Shown here in pieces: positions 27,504 to 36,215 of a stretch of 64,000 nt of DNA. The notes beneath the pieces were generated by a model, which did no database searches, was not told the DNA's origin, and saw only the letters and a list, made by a program, of their open reading frames with translations. The position numbers and the translations under genes were made by a program. Positions within the stretch are counted from its first letter, which is position 1, and each line of letters begins with the position of its first letter. Source of the stretch: Paenibacillus algorifonticola (GTDB lineage Bacteria; Bacillota; Bacilli; Paenibacillales; Paenibacillaceae); NCBI RefSeq assembly GCF_000971975.1, contig NZ_LAQO01000017.1, positions 1-64,000 of the forward strand, given 5' to 3'.

Positions 27504-28537
27504 GAGCGTTTTTTTCCTCCTTTATTTACGACAAACAGGAAGAAAGGCAAACCCATCATCGCAACAATGGCTGCAACGGGCGTCTCGTATGGCGCATTAA
27601 TGGTACGCCCCATCGTATCGGCCAGCAGCATGAAAGAAGCGCCTGTAATGGCGGATAAAGGCATAACGGAACGATAATCGGTGCCCGCGAAAGTGCGGAC
27701 AATATGCGGAATCATGAGGCCAATAAAGGCGATATTGCCGACAAGTGCGACCGATGCGCCCGTCAGCACAATAACGACAAGGAACAAAAAAGCTTTAATC
27801 AGCACGAGCCGTTGGCCCAAGCTTACTGCCACATCATCGCTGAGACTCATTATGGTGAGCTGCTTCGAGAGCAGCAGAGCGAGTACAACAGCAATTATAA
27901 TAACGGGTGAAATGGCCTGAACTTGACCCCACGTCGTTCCAATTAGCCCTCCTGCCGTCCACATGGACACATCCTTGGAAATTTTAAAATAAAGGCCGAC
28001 CGCTTCGGATACGGCGTACAGAAAAGCAGATACCGCCGCCCCGGCAAGAATGATTCGGGTAGGGGATAGTTGGCCTCTTCGCATGGCACTAAGCAGAAGG
28101 ACGAGAGAAGCGCCAAGCGCCGCGCCCAAAAAACAGGCCAGCATAATGCCGAACGTGCCTACGCCTGGAGCAAAAGCGAGTGTAAGGGCCAGCGCCATGC
28201 TTGCCCCCGATGACAGGCCAAGCAGTCCCGGATCGGCAAGCGGGTTGCGTGTAACGCCCTGCATAATGGTTCCAGCCACAGCGAGTGCTGCCCCAACCAA
28301 AATACCGGCTACCTCACGCGGCAGCCGCAGCTCGCGAATGACGAGAATGCTGTCGCTCACCTCATTTGAAGCAATGGCCAGCCATACATCCTTGGCGGTA
28401 GCATTTGCAGCACCATAAATTTGCGATATCACAAATAAGACGACAAAGATGATTAGACAGCCAGTCAGTTTGAAAATAAAAGGGATGGAGCGTTTCTTGT
28501 TCTTCATCGGTTTCTCATCCGTTCCTTCCGTAAGCAT
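27500..28537 (-). CDS. Siderophore ABC permease, FecCD family (first subunit)
   Basis: 345 residues as read, polytopic. Signatures 'LRLPREVAGILVGAALAVAGTIMQGVTRNPLADPGLLGLSSGAS', 'GNIAFIGLMIPHIVRTFAGTDYRSVMPLSAITGASFMLLADTMGR' and 'TPVAAIVAMMGLPFFLFVV'. The start is uncertain: ATG 28537 has no ribosome site, and ATG 28507 (KNKKRSIPF) has GGAAGGA about 15 bases upstream. It follows the binding-protein gene by 51 bases and overlaps the next permease gene by four. Confidence 0.92.
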   Translation of the reverse strand: MLTEGTDEKPMKNKKRSIPFIFKLTGCLIIFVVLFVISQIYGAANATAKDVWLAIASNEVSDSILVIRELRLPREVAGILVGAALAVAGTIMQGVTRNPLADPGLLGLSSGASMALALTLAFAPGVGTFGIMLACFLGAALGASLVLLLSAMRRGQLSPTRIILAGAAVSAFLYAVSEAVGLYFKISKDVSMWTAGGLIGTTWGQVQAISPVIIIAVVLALLLSKQLTIMSLSDDVAVSLGQRLVLIKAFLFLVVIVLTGASVALVGNIAFIGLMIPHIVRTFAGTDYRSVMPLSAITGASFMLLADTMGRTINAPYETPVAAIVAMMGLPFFLFVVNKGGKKRS

Positions 28538-28588
28538 ACAGAAGGAACTCTTGCAGGAAGAGTTCCTTCAACATCTATAGACGATTCA

Positions 28589-29575
28589 TTAGCCTAGCAG
28601 GCTTTTAATGAAGAATTCCAGTTGATATTCAAGCGTAATTGGATCGTTGAAGTAGAAGGCTTTCGCATTGACTTCGTAAATGTGGCCATTTTTCACGGCA
28701 GGAATATTTTTATACGTATCCGTGTTCTGGAACGCATTGTCGGCATCCGGATTTTTGCTGAAAATGACATAGTCGCCAGCATATTGCGGCAGCACTTCAG
28801 CGGACAAGGCATAATAGCCGTCCTTCAATGCCATTTCTTTTACTTTTTCCGGCATTTTCAACTGCATTTCTTGATACAGAATTTCAGTGCCGCGTCCCCA
28901 GTTGTCGCCAAAAACATAAAGCTGTTTGTCGAAGGTTTCGATAACGGAAATGGTGGAATCTGCACCGATCTTCGCTTTAATTTCTTCGCCGGCTTTTTGA
29001 GCGCGAGCTTTGAAGTCGTCAACCCAAGCGGTTGCTTCTTTCTCTTTGTTGAGCAGCTTGCCGATTTCGAGCTGCTGCGTCAGGTAGTCCACTTTACCAT
29101 AGGTGTAAGTGATCGTTGGAGCGATTTGCTTCAGCTTGTCCACGTTTTTGAGGGTGGATAGGCCGATAATCAGATCTGGCTGGAGCTCGATGATTTTCTC
29201 CAGGCTCTCGTCGGTTACGGCCTCAACATCTTTCAGCTTCTCTTCGAAGTTAGGGTTCATCTTGGACCAATCGTCCACGCCGACGAGGTTTACGCCGAGC
29301 GCCATAACGTTACCCGCATAAGAGGAAAGCACGATTACGCGCTGCGGGTTCGCTGGTACTTCAACAGGACCTTGCTCCGATTGGTAGGTTATCGTTCCCG
29401 TTGCTGCTGGCTCGGTGGAAGCCGCGGCATCGCTGGCTGCTGGTGATTCGGAAGGTGCAGTAGATGCCGCTGCATTGCTGCTGTTTCCACTGTTGCCGTT
29501 CGATGCTGCACCATTGCCGCAGGCGCTGATCACGAGCATGAGGATAAGTAAGGATGGAAGAAAAAGCTTTTTCAA
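28589..29575 (-). CDS. Iron-siderophore substrate-binding lipoprotein
   Basis: 328 residues. Starts with TTG behind AAAGGAGAG, giving a lipoprotein signal 'KKLFLPSLLILMLVISACGN' with the lipidated Cys at about 19. After an S/A/E-rich spacer (about 20-65) comes a class III periplasmic-binding fold: 'NPQRVIVLSSYAGNVMALG', 'LQPDLIIGL', 'TYGKVDYLTQQLEIGKLLNKE', ending 'FYFNDPITLEYQLEFFIKSLLG'. It binds ferric siderophores at the cell surface for the FecCD pair downstream. It resembles YfiY/FhuD-type proteins; the precise siderophore cannot be told. A Fur box stands about 140 bases upstream. Confidence 0.92.
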   Translation of the reverse strand: MKKLFLPSLLILMLVISACGNGAASNGNSGNSSNAAASTAPSESPAASDAAASTEPAATGTITYQSEQGPVEVPANPQRVIVLSSYAGNVMALGVNLVGVDDWSKMNPNFEEKLKDVEAVTDESLEKIIELQPDLIIGLSTLKNVDKLKQIAPTITYTYGKVDYLTQQLEIGKLLNKEKEATAWVDDFKARAQKAGEEIKAKIGADSTISVIETFDKQLYVFGDNWGRGTEILYQEMQLKMPEKVKEMALKDGYYALSAEVLPQYAGDYVIFSKNPDADNAFQNTDTYKNIPAVKNGHIYEVNAKAFYFNDPITLEYQLEFFIKSLLG

Positions 29576-29610
29576 TGAAATTCTCTCCTTTGTTTTGACG
29601 CCGGAGCGTC

Positions 29611-29672
29611 TGTAAATGACTTCGACGGACTCGAAAGACTTCAAAAGACTTTAAAAGACTGCGAATGACTGC
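29611..29672. repeat. Degenerate 10-bp tandem array in the leader of the siderophore operon
   Basis: About six units with a strict 10-base period ending in GAC(T): AAATGAC, GACGGAC, AAAGACT, AAAGACT, AAAGACT, AATGACT. It lies between the Fur box and the coding start. Confidence 0.7.
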
Positions 29673-29710
29673 AATGTGGCAAGACCCCCAAGTCTTTATG
29701 CCAAATTCTT

Positions 29711-29729
29711 GATAATGATTCTCATCATC
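29711..29729 (-). promoter_or_regulatory. Fur box of the siderophore operon
   Basis: GATAATGATTCTCATCATC closely matches the 19-base Fur consensus GATAATGATAATCATTATC, with the dyad kept. The downstream genes encode iron import, which supports iron-repressed control. Confidence 0.8.
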
Positions 29730-29878
29730 ACACTTGCAAATTTTAAAGCGTGTTGCCTAGCTTGTCAAGATGCCGGTCAATATTAACATTGACATGAACC
29801 TGACAGCCCGATATATTGAAATTAACTTGTTGCAGGGGCGAGAAAAACTTAAAATCCGCTTATGCAGATTCGTTAGTG

Positions 29879-29910
29879 GCGCACTCTTTTTCGAAAGGGA
29901 GTGTGTTTTT
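29879..29910 (+). terminator. Terminator hairpin within the leader of the permease gene
   Basis: CGCACTCTTT-TTCG-AAAGGGAGTGTG forms a stem followed by TTTTTAT, 34 bases before the permease start. It could terminate a short leader (attenuation) or insulate the gene. I see no S-box or T-box motif upstream of it. Confidence 0.55.
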
Positions 29911-29943
29911 ATTTGTCTGAATATGACACCTAGGAGAATGAAC

Positions 29944-31317
29944 GTGAACAATGGAAGTAAGCAGCAGTTTAGGCGGAAAATGCAGGCGCGGCATATCGTT
30001 ATGCTCTCGCTTGGCGGTGTTATTGGGACGGGCTTGTTCTTAAGCTCCGGTTATACGATTCAGCAGGCCGGCCCGTTTGGCGCGATTTTGTCCTATCTGG
30101 TTGGCGCCATTGCGGTATATCTCGTGATGCTGTGCTTGGGCGAGCTATCGGTACATATGCCGGAGACAGGAGCTTTCCACAGCTATGCGGCAAAATATAT
30201 CGGTCCCGCTACGGGCTACACTGTCGCTTGGCTGTACTGGCTCACCTGGACGGTTGCATTAGGCTCGGAATTTACGGCGGCTGGGCTGCTCATGCAGCGC
30301 TGGTTCCCTTCGGTTAATGTATGGATATGGAGCGCGTTATTCGCCGCATTAATATTTGTCTTAAATGCACGATCGGTACGTTTTTTTGCGGAATCGGAAT
30401 TTTGGTTTTCATCTGTAAAAGTTTTAACGATTGTGCTGTTTATTGTCATCGGAGCGGGAGCGATGTTCGGTATTGTGCCAATGGCGGAATCGGCGCCAGC
30501 GCCCTTTTTAACCAATATTACGAGCGCAGGGTGGTTCCCGAACGGGGCCTTCGCTATTTTACTGACGATGCTGGCGGTGAATTTCGCCTTCTCTGGTACG
30601 GAGTTGATCGGAATTGCAGCAGGAGAATCGGTGAATCCCGAGAAGACGATTCCGAAAGCGATTCGCACGACGCTGTTTCGTCTCGTTATTTTTTTCATTG
30701 GAACGATTGTTGTGCTGTCAGCCTTGCTGCCTATGTCGGAGGCGGGGGTAACGGAAAGTCCCTTCGTGACGGTAATGGAGCGGGTTGGCGTGCCGTATGC
30801 GGCGGATGTGATGAACTTTGTTATTTTGACCGCGATTTTGTCGGCGGCGAACTCCGGATTGTATGCGTCGTCTCGGATGCTGTGGTCGCTGGCCGATAAG
30901 AAGACCATTTCGCCTTTGTTCGCAAAATTGTCGAAGCATGGCGTTCCGCTGAATGCTGTCATTCTGAGTATGATGGGTGGCGGGCTTGCGCTGCTCTCCA
31001 GTATTGTTGCGCCGGGCACGGTGTATATTGCACTGGTGTCAATATCGGGGCTTGCGGTAGTCGTCGTGTGGATGAGCATTAGCGCTTCGCAGTTTATGTT
31101 CCGCAGACAGTATCTCCGCGAGGGGAACTCGGTGGACAAGCTGGCGTACCGGACGCCTTGGTATCCTTTTGTGCCGATTGCTTCGTTCCTATTGTGCTTA
31201 GCGTCCTGCATCGGTATCGCATTCGATCCGACACAGCGAATTGCGCTGTATTGCGGGGTTCCGTTTATTGCGCTGTGCTACATTAGCTATTATTCGTTTT
31301 ATCGTGTGAAGAAGTAG
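29944..31317 (+). CDS. Amino acid permease (APC family), perhaps for S-methylmethionine
   Basis: 457 residues, about 12 membrane helices. The first carries the APC signature '[30 protein letters not shown]', later '[10 protein letters not shown]'-like '[43 protein letters not shown]', '[27 protein letters not shown]' and '[18 protein letters not shown]'. The start is GTG 29944, seven bases after TAGGAG; upstream in-frame ATGs run through the leader terminator and are rejected. Pairing with a homocysteine S-methyltransferase gene downstream mirrors ybgF-ybgG / mmuP-mmuM and suggests S-methylmethionine as substrate (inference). Confidence 0.9.
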   Translation: MNNGSKQQFRRKMQARHIVMLSLGGVIGTGLFLSSGYTIQQAGPFGAILSYLVGAIAVYLVMLCLGELSVHMPETGAFHSYAAKYIGPATGYTVAWLYWLTWTVALGSEFTAAGLLMQRWFPSVNVWIWSALFAALIFVLNARSVRFFAESEFWFSSVKVLTIVLFIVIGAGAMFGIVPMAESAPAPFLTNITSAGWFPNGAFAILLTMLAVNFAFSGTELIGIAAGESVNPEKTIPKAIRTTLFRLVIFFIGTIVVLSALLPMSEAGVTESPFVTVMERVGVPYAADVMNFVILTAILSAANSGLYASSRMLWSLADKKTISPLFAKLSKHGVPLNAVILSMMGGGLALLSSIVAPGTVYIALVSISGLAVVVVWMSISASQFMFRRQYLREGNSVDKLAYRTPWYPFVPIASFLLCLASCIGIAFDPTQRIALYCGVPFIALCYISYYSFYRVKK

Positions 31318-31330
31318 CGAGTGAGGCAGG

Positions 31331-31430
31331 ACGTGACTTGAAGTGACGTGAAGTGACTTGAAGTGACTTGAAGTGACTTGAAGTGACTTGAAGTGACTTC
31401 AAGTGACTTGAGGTTACTTGAAGTGACGGG
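31331..31430. repeat. Ten tandem 10-bp units (AAGTGACTTG)
   Basis: Ten consecutive decamers, seven of them AAGTGACTT plus one base, the others with one to three changes. The core AAGTGACTT is a palindrome around a central G. The array starts 14 bases after the permease stop and ends 61 bases before the methyltransferase start. Confidence 0.95.
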
Positions 31431-31491
31431 AAATATAGAGCTGAAAGAAAAAGAGATTGATAAATAGTAGGAAAAGGGGAGGAAAAACGTT

Positions 31492-32508
31492 ATGGGAAAG
31501 CCTAACGGTACTGCGCACAATGCTATAGAAGATATTTTGCAAAAGCATGAGATTATGGTGCTGGATGGTGCAATGGCGACGGAGCTGGAGCGGCATGGCT
31601 GCGATTTGAATGATGCGCTATGGTCGGCGCAGGTGCTGCTGTCACAGCCTGAGCTGATTTATCAGGTGCATCTGGATTATTACCGCGCAGGAGCGGATTG
31701 CGCGACGACGTCGAGCTATCAGGCGACGGTGGATGGTTTTCGCAAGCGCGGGCTTAGCGAAGAGGAAGCTTTGAAGCTGATCAAGAGTACGGTAGAGCTG
31801 GCGCGGAAAGCGCGTGATGATTATTGGGAGCAAGAGGGTGAGGGTGCAGGTGGTGCCCAGGAGGGTACTGATGATGTTTCTTCGGGGACTGGTGCTCTTG
31901 CCACGAATAGACCGAGGCCGCTCGTTGCTGCTTCCATTGGGCCATATGGCGCTTATTTGGCGGACGGCTCGGAGTATGTCGGCAACTACGGCGTAACGGA
32001 TGAGGTGCTGACGGAGTTTCACCGCCCAAGAATGGAAGCGGTTATTGAAGCTGGTGCGGATCTATTGGCGTTCGAGACGGTTCCTTCCCTACAGGAAGCC
32101 AGAGTGTTGGATGCTTTATTGAAGGAATTTCCGGGCGTGTATGCGTGGCTGTCGTTCTCATTGAAAAATGAAACGGCGATCAGCGAAGGCACTCCGCTGG
32201 CTGAATGCGCGGCTGCCTTCGCGCAAAGCGAGCAGATTGCCGCGATCGGCATGAACTGCGCTCCCGGCGCTGTCGTGACGGAGGCAATTAAGGTGCTGCA
32301 CGCTCACTCGCAGAAGCCGGTTATTGTTTATCCGAATTCTGGGGAAAGCTATAATCCGGAGACAAAGACTTGGCATGGCGAGGGCAGCTGCCCGAGCTTC
32401 CTGGAGGAAGCGGAAGGCTGGTACGAAGCCGGCGCCCGTATTATTGGAGGCTGCTGCCGGACTTCGCCGCAGCAGATTGAAGCGATCGCGAGGAAATGGC
32501 GAGCTTGA
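31492..32508 (+). CDS. mmuM: Homocysteine S-methyltransferase
   Basis: 338 residues. Betaine/S-methylmethionine-homocysteine methyltransferase barrel: 'MVLDGAMATELERHGCDL', 'ADCATTSSYQATVDGF', 'PLVAASIGPYGAYLADGSEYVGNYG', zinc ligands in 'IGMNCAPG' and 'RIIGGCCRTSPQQI'. It makes methionine from homocysteine using S-methylmethionine or a similar donor. An insertion of about 25 residues rich in G, E and T (about 115-142, 'EGEGAGGAQEGTDDVSSG') is unusual and looks like a flexible loop. Ribosome site GGGGAGG. The permease gene lies upstream. Confidence 0.93.
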   Translation: MGKPNGTAHNAIEDILQKHEIMVLDGAMATELERHGCDLNDALWSAQVLLSQPELIYQVHLDYYRAGADCATTSSYQATVDGFRKRGLSEEEALKLIKSTVELARKARDDYWEQEGEGAGGAQEGTDDVSSGTGALATNRPRPLVAASIGPYGAYLADGSEYVGNYGVTDEVLTEFHRPRMEAVIEAGADLLAFETVPSLQEARVLDALLKEFPGVYAWLSFSLKNETAISEGTPLAECAAAFAQSEQIAAIGMNCAPGAVVTEAIKVLHAHSQKPVIVYPNSGESYNPETKTWHGEGSCPSFLEEAEGWYEAGARIIGGCCRTSPQQIEAIARKWRA

Positions 32509-32574
32509 GAAGGTCTTTAGTGAGTGATGAAGCCTGATGGACATGCGAGGATAGTGTCGGGGTTTTCGATTTAT

Positions 32575-32611
32575 AAGGTCAGCCAGAGAGTTCTCTGGTT
32601 GGCCTTTTTTT
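32575..32611 (+). terminator. Terminator after mmuM
   Basis: AAGGTCAGCCAGAGA and TCTCTGGTTGGCCTT pair with one G-T pair, followed by TTTTTT. Confidence 0.9.
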
Positions 32612-32708
32612 CTGGGCTTTTTAAAGTGTTTTTGCCGCGGGTGGATGGTATGATGGGTACTAATAGGACAGGCCGATAAGCAGGCTGCGAATAAAGGAGA
32701 AGTTGTCA

Positions 32709-33188
32709 GTGCAAATACAGATTATTTCAGTGGGCAAGCTGAAAGAGAAATATTTAACCCAAGGGATTGCGGAATACGCTAAGCGCTTGGCTCCGTATGC
32801 GAAGCTAACGCTGGTTGAGGTAGCGGATGAGAAAGCGCCGGAGCAGCTTAGCGCGAGTGAAGAGCAGCAGGTGAAGGCGAAGGAAGGCGAGCGGATACTG
32901 AGCCATATTAAACAGGATACATACGTTATCGCAATGGCAATTGAAGGTGAGATGTGGACGTCGGAGCAATTGGCGAAGCATGTCGAGGAGCTCGGGACAT
33001 ATGGGAAAAGCCAGCTCGCTTTTATCATTGGCGGAAGCTTGGGGCTCGCTGATGAAGTGCTGCGCCGCGCTAATATGAAGCTTTCTTTTGGACGAATTAC
33101 TTATCCGCATCAGTTGCTTCGTCTTGTGCTGACGGAGCAGGTTTATCGGGTGTTTAAGATTGTGCGCGGTGAACCTTATCATAAATAA
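32709..33188 (+). CDS. rlmH: 23S rRNA pseudouridine-1915 N3-methyltransferase RlmH
   Basis: 159 residues, exactly the length of the B. subtilis protein. SPOUT-fold signatures '[22 protein letters not shown]', '[17 protein letters not shown]', 'FIIGGSLGL' and the ending '[31 protein letters not shown]'. It methylates pseudouridine 1915 in helix 69 of 23S rRNA. GTG 32709 is chosen because AAAGGAG lies nine bases before it; TTG 32703 is too close. The last codons are the attachment core that recurs six more times downstream. In staphylococci the same gene (orfX) is the insertion site of SCC elements. Confidence 0.97.
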   Translation: MQIQIISVGKLKEKYLTQGIAEYAKRLAPYAKLTLVEVADEKAPEQLSASEEQQVKAKEGERILSHIKQDTYVIAMAIEGEMWTSEQLAKHVEELGTYGKSQLAFIIGGSLGLADEVLRRANMKLSFGRITYPHQLLRLVLTEQVYRVFKIVRGEPYHK

Positions 33189-33198
33189 CGGCAAGTAT
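33165..33198 (+). repeat. Attachment-like core at the 3' end of rlmH (copy 0)
   Basis: GCGGTGAACCTTATCATA, then AATAA and CGGCAAGT. The last seven codons and stop of rlmH, followed by the arm CGGCAAGT that also follows the later copies. The next bases TATTTCAGACAG also echo the left arm of the other copies. Confidence 0.85.
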
Positions 33199-33220
33199 TT
33201 CAGACAGTTGCTTACAACGA

Positions 33221-33307
33221 AATGAAGATTTCGGCCTGATAGATGAAGACGAGTACAATGCTGTCGCCCAGAGTTATTTATTTTATGATTTGAAACAAGG
33301 TCTCTAG
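33221..33307 (+). pseudogene. Possible C-terminal coding remnant
   Basis: A 28-codon frame, 'NEDFGLIDEDEYNAVAQSYLFYDLKQGL', reads like the end of a protein and has no start. It lies directly after rlmH in the first module. I do not recognise the family, and chance is possible. Confidence 0.3.
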
Positions 33308-33453
33308 TTTAACGATTTTTTTTGCTTCACCAAGAGGGCTGACATTTACAGTATTTTCATCCATTTTGATATGTGCGATGTCCTCTTAAAACGCCCCTTT
33401 TTGAAAATATATGGTAGAATTAGGGTTGTTGTTGAATAATAGGGGGAAGGTAA

Positions 33454-34137
33454 ATGAAGAAGAAATATTGGGTGGGGATTATTGTAGCAATGTTCTTGCT
33501 TGGCAACGCAACCGGAGCCTGGGCAGGTTCTGCTTGGAAGGAAGTAAAGGCGCTCTTTAATCCTTCGCTCAAAGTGGAATTGAACGGTCAGGAAATCGAT
33601 GGTGTCAAAGCATTACAGTACAATGGAAGCTTATATTTGCCAGCCAAGAGCGTTTCCGATTATTTCGGTCTAAATTCGAAGCTCGTTTTCGACAACAAGG
33701 CAAATAAATTAATCATTGGCGGTCCTATGTACGTGCATTTATATGATAAGGACACCGCGAACTTCTTCCAGATTGTCATTAACGGCAATTGGAGGCCCTC
33801 TGTAATGACTGACAACCGGAATTTGTACAGTAACTATTATATGGGAGTGGACTTCCGATTAGAGTCAGAGAAAGGCTTGAGCTTGGACGAGTATGTCAAG
33901 CAGGCATTAAAGAATGCATTCGAATACGTTAAAGTGAACAAGCAAACGAACACAAAGGTAGCCGGAGCAGAAGCCCAGGTGATCGATTACGAGACAAGTG
34001 ACACGGTCGGCAAGTTGGTCTTCATCCAAAAAGATTCTAGTTTCGCAACCTTGCTGTTTTTTGTCGATAGGACTCGGTATCAAGATAAGGATTTGAAGGA
34101 ATACGATAAAATTATTTCCAGCTTCAACATTAAATAG
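33454..34137 (+). CDS. Secreted protein with copper-amine-oxidase-type stalk domain
   Basis: 227 residues. Signal peptide about 1-24 ('MKKKYWVGIIVAMFLLGNATGAWA'), then a stalk domain (about 35-90): 'LKVELNGQEIDGVKALQYNGSLYLPAKSVSDYFGLNSKLVFDNKANKLIIGG', typical of Paenibacillus exported proteins. The C-terminal 130 residues ('VHLYDKDTANFFQIVINGNWRPSV ... KIISSFNIK') are not recognised; the ending resembles domains of small Bacillus lipoproteins that end in 'IISSF'. Ribosome site GGGGGAAGGT. It is the only intact gene between rlmH and the first repeat of its core. Confidence 0.75.
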   Translation: MKKKYWVGIIVAMFLLGNATGAWAGSAWKEVKALFNPSLKVELNGQEIDGVKALQYNGSLYLPAKSVSDYFGLNSKLVFDNKANKLIIGGPMYVHLYDKDTANFFQIVINGNWRPSVMTDNRNLYSNYYMGVDFRLESEKGLSLDEYVKQALKNAFEYVKVNKQTNTKVAGAEAQVIDYETSDTVGKLVFIQKDSSFATLLFFVDRTRYQDKDLKEYDKIISSFNIK

Positions 34138-34180
34138 ACTCCGGGACTTGGAATTTTGAGTCGAATATTAATATACATTA

Positions 34181-34212
34181 ACGGGCGCCACGAATTTGGC
34201 GCCCGTTTTTTT
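34181..34212 (+). terminator. Terminator after the stalk-domain gene
   Basis: ACGGGCGCCA and TGGCGCCCGT pair perfectly around CGAATT, followed by TTTTTT. It is seven bases from attachment copy 1. Confidence 0.93.
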
Positions 34213-34219
34213 AATAAAA

Positions 34220-34270
34220 CTTGCCGTTACAGACAGCGCGGAGAACCGTATCATAAGTAACGGCATGTTT
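34220..34270 (+). repeat. rlmH-end attachment repeat, copy 1
   Basis: Left arm CTTGCCGTTACAGACAG (34220-34236), core with GAACCGTATCATAAGTAA (34243-34260; encodes EPYHK-stop), right arm CGGCATGTTTT. It is intergenic and not translated. It is part of a seven-member family with the 3' end of rlmH. Confidence 0.92.
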
Positions 34271-34451
34271 TATTTCCTCATGAGGCATGGGTTTGAATAT
34301 ATGTGTATAGGTCCCTGATCTATAAGTTTTATTGAGGAACGGGATATGAAGGTATGAACACAAAGGAGTAAAGCAACCTTAAAAGGGATGCTTTACTCCT
34401 TTTGAATTCCAACAGATCATTAAAGATGAGGTGCGCTGAAAATGCGACGTC

Positions 34452-35408
34452 TTAGAATGGCTTCCTCTGAATTACTAATTTTCCTTTCTTATGCTTATGA
34501 TGATACGCCTCTGCGATTCCCTCTGCGGTGAAAGGGAAAATTCCATCCACATGAACCTCCAGCTTGTGTTCTTGGACGCTTTGGACGATGGCTGCTAAAT
34601 CACTGGGGTTCGGTTCAATATAGGCAAATTGGGATTCGATTGCGCGAATCTTTGGATGCGTAGCAATTGAGGGGTCTACTAGGGAAATAAGCTTGCCGCT
34701 CTCCTTCAGAATTGTGTAGTTCTTCGATTCTGTTACTCCTATCCCCGTATCCGTATCAATAACTGTATCCCTCACCATATCCAGTACGATATCTACAGGG
34801 CTTACGGCTTTAGCAAAATCGGTGGTGGTGTAATCAATGACCTCATCGGCACCGAGCTGCCGTACAAATTCGTGATTGTGTTTCCGCGCTGTAGTGATAA
34901 CGTAGGCACCGTGCTGTTTGGCTAGTTGAACAGCGATATGGCCCACTCCCCCTGCACCGGCGTGAATAAGAATGCGCTGTCCCGGCTGCAGTTTAGCATA
35001 CTGAAATAACGACTGCCAGGCAGTAAGCGCACCCGCCGGTAACGCAGCGGCTTCTACAAACGAAAGGGTTGATGGAATTATAGTGAGTGCGCTCTCTTCC
35101 AGTGCCACATAGTCCGCATAGCACCCACCGGCTCTAACCAGCCCCATTACGCGGTCCCCGACTTTCACATGCGTGACCTTCTCTCCGATTTCTTTCACCA
35201 CACCCGCCAATTCAACACCGAGAACATGCGGGAACTGGACCGGTAACATATGCCGGAATGCCCCCGACAGGACTAGCTGATCTGCGGAACTGACCGTGGT
35301 GGCGTACATGTCCACGAGCACTTGGGTCTCTTTTATTATTGGAATAGCTATATCTTGTTCTTCGAAACCCTCGGGATTTCCGTAATCGTGTATAACAATT
35401 GCTTTCAT
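34452..35408 (-). CDS. NADP-dependent oxidoreductase (MDR / quinone-reductase type)
   Basis: 318 residues of the medium-chain dehydrogenase/reductase superfamily. N-terminal catalytic part 'MKAIVIHDYGNPEGFEEQDI', 'PHVLGVELAGVVKEIGEKVTHVKVGDRVMGL', then the Rossmann nucleotide loop 'ILIHAGAGGVGHIAVQLAKQHGAYVITTA', and 'ADEVIDYTT'. The zinc ligands of true alcohol dehydrogenases are not seen, so a zinc-less quinone or enone reductase is likely. Start moved to 35408 because GGAGGATCTTATT lies directly before it. Divergent from a TetR gene that probably regulates it. Confidence 0.9.
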   Translation of the reverse strand: MKAIVIHDYGNPEGFEEQDIAIPIIKETQVLVDMYATTVSSADQLVLSGAFRHMLPVQFPHVLGVELAGVVKEIGEKVTHVKVGDRVMGLVRAGGCYADYVALEESALTIIPSTLSFVEAAALPAGALTAWQSLFQYAKLQPGQRILIHAGAGGVGHIAVQLAKQHGAYVITTARKHNHEFVRQLGADEVIDYTTTDFAKAVSPVDIVLDMVRDTVIDTDTGIGVTESKNYTILKESGKLISLVDPSIATHPKIRAIESQFAYIEPNPSDLAAIVQSVQEHKLEVHVDGIFPFTAEGIAEAYHHKHKKGKLVIQRKPF

Positions 35409-35648
35409 AATAAGATCCTCCAATCATTTGTCGAACGTTTGTTGATATAGTCACATCCGTTCAATATAATGATCGTACCAGTGCTGTTAACTCGCTTCAA
35501 TTGTTAAAATAGTTGTATTCGTTCATTAATAGACAAAATCCGGATACTTATTCATTAAGAAGAGAGGGAGAGTTTACACATGGTTTTAAACGTACACATC
35601 GGTATTTCTTTGTAACAAATTTGTAATATGGATAAAAAGGAGTAACTT

Positions 35649-36215
35649 ATGGACAGACGAATACTTAAATCCCGAGAAGCTATTGTCGAGGGTTTTATCG
35701 GGCTGATGGCAGAGAAAAATTTTGAGCATATCACCATAAATGAAATTGCTGACCGGGCGAATGTAAGCCGTGGCACCATTTATTTGCATTATACGGATAA
35801 GTACGATCTGCTGGATCAGTGTATAAAGTCTCACTTAGTCCAATTAATTGAGAGCTTCCTGCCCTGTGGCGTCACTGGTATTTTCCCTTCCAAATCTTCA
35901 CTGCGCCACACATTCTAATATTTGAGGGAGCATATTTTCTTCTATGCCGCTGTACTGGAAAACAAAGGCATTCCGACTTTCAGAAACCGTCTGCAGGCTG
36001 CACTGTTGCGGGGTCTTGACAAACAAATAGATATGGACGGCATCAATCGGGACATGAATAAGGAGATATTGGTACAATTTCTGGCTTCGGCTATCGCTGG
36101 AATGATAGAATGGTGGATTACCCACTCAATGCCCTATTCAGAAGCGGAAGTGGTCGAACAATTGTGGGCGCTGATGGAGCGCAATCAGATGGTGCCTCAG
36201 CCATTGGACCAATGA
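35649..36215 (+). pseudogene. TetR/AcrR regulator interrupted by an in-frame stop
   Basis: One frame encodes a 188-residue TetR protein but carries a TAA at 35916-35918. Before it: the HTH 'AIVEGFIGLMAEKNFEHITINEIADRANVSRGTIYLHYTDKYDLLDQCI'. After it, in the same frame: 'YLREHIFFYAAVLENKGIPTFRNRLQAALLRGL ... IAGMIEWWITHSMPYSEAEVVEQLWALM', the usual C-terminal domain (TetR_C_33 type). One base change (GAA or CAA to TAA) explains the break. Divergent from the oxidoreductase, its likely target. Recent inactivation or a base-call error are both possible. Confidence 0.85.

Larger units (their letters stand above)
34138..34451. other. Intergenic region around attachment copy 1
   Basis: Holds the stalk-gene terminator, attachment copy 1 and, at 34362-34402, a strong hairpin (AAAGGAGTAAAGCA / TGCTTTACTCCTTT) that can terminate transcription from the oxidoreductase gene or from the plus strand. 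No gene seen. Confidence 0.7.

Noticed and set aside
34362-34402. A further module end
   Set aside because: The hairpin is a plain terminator; it has no rlmH core or CTTGCCG arm.
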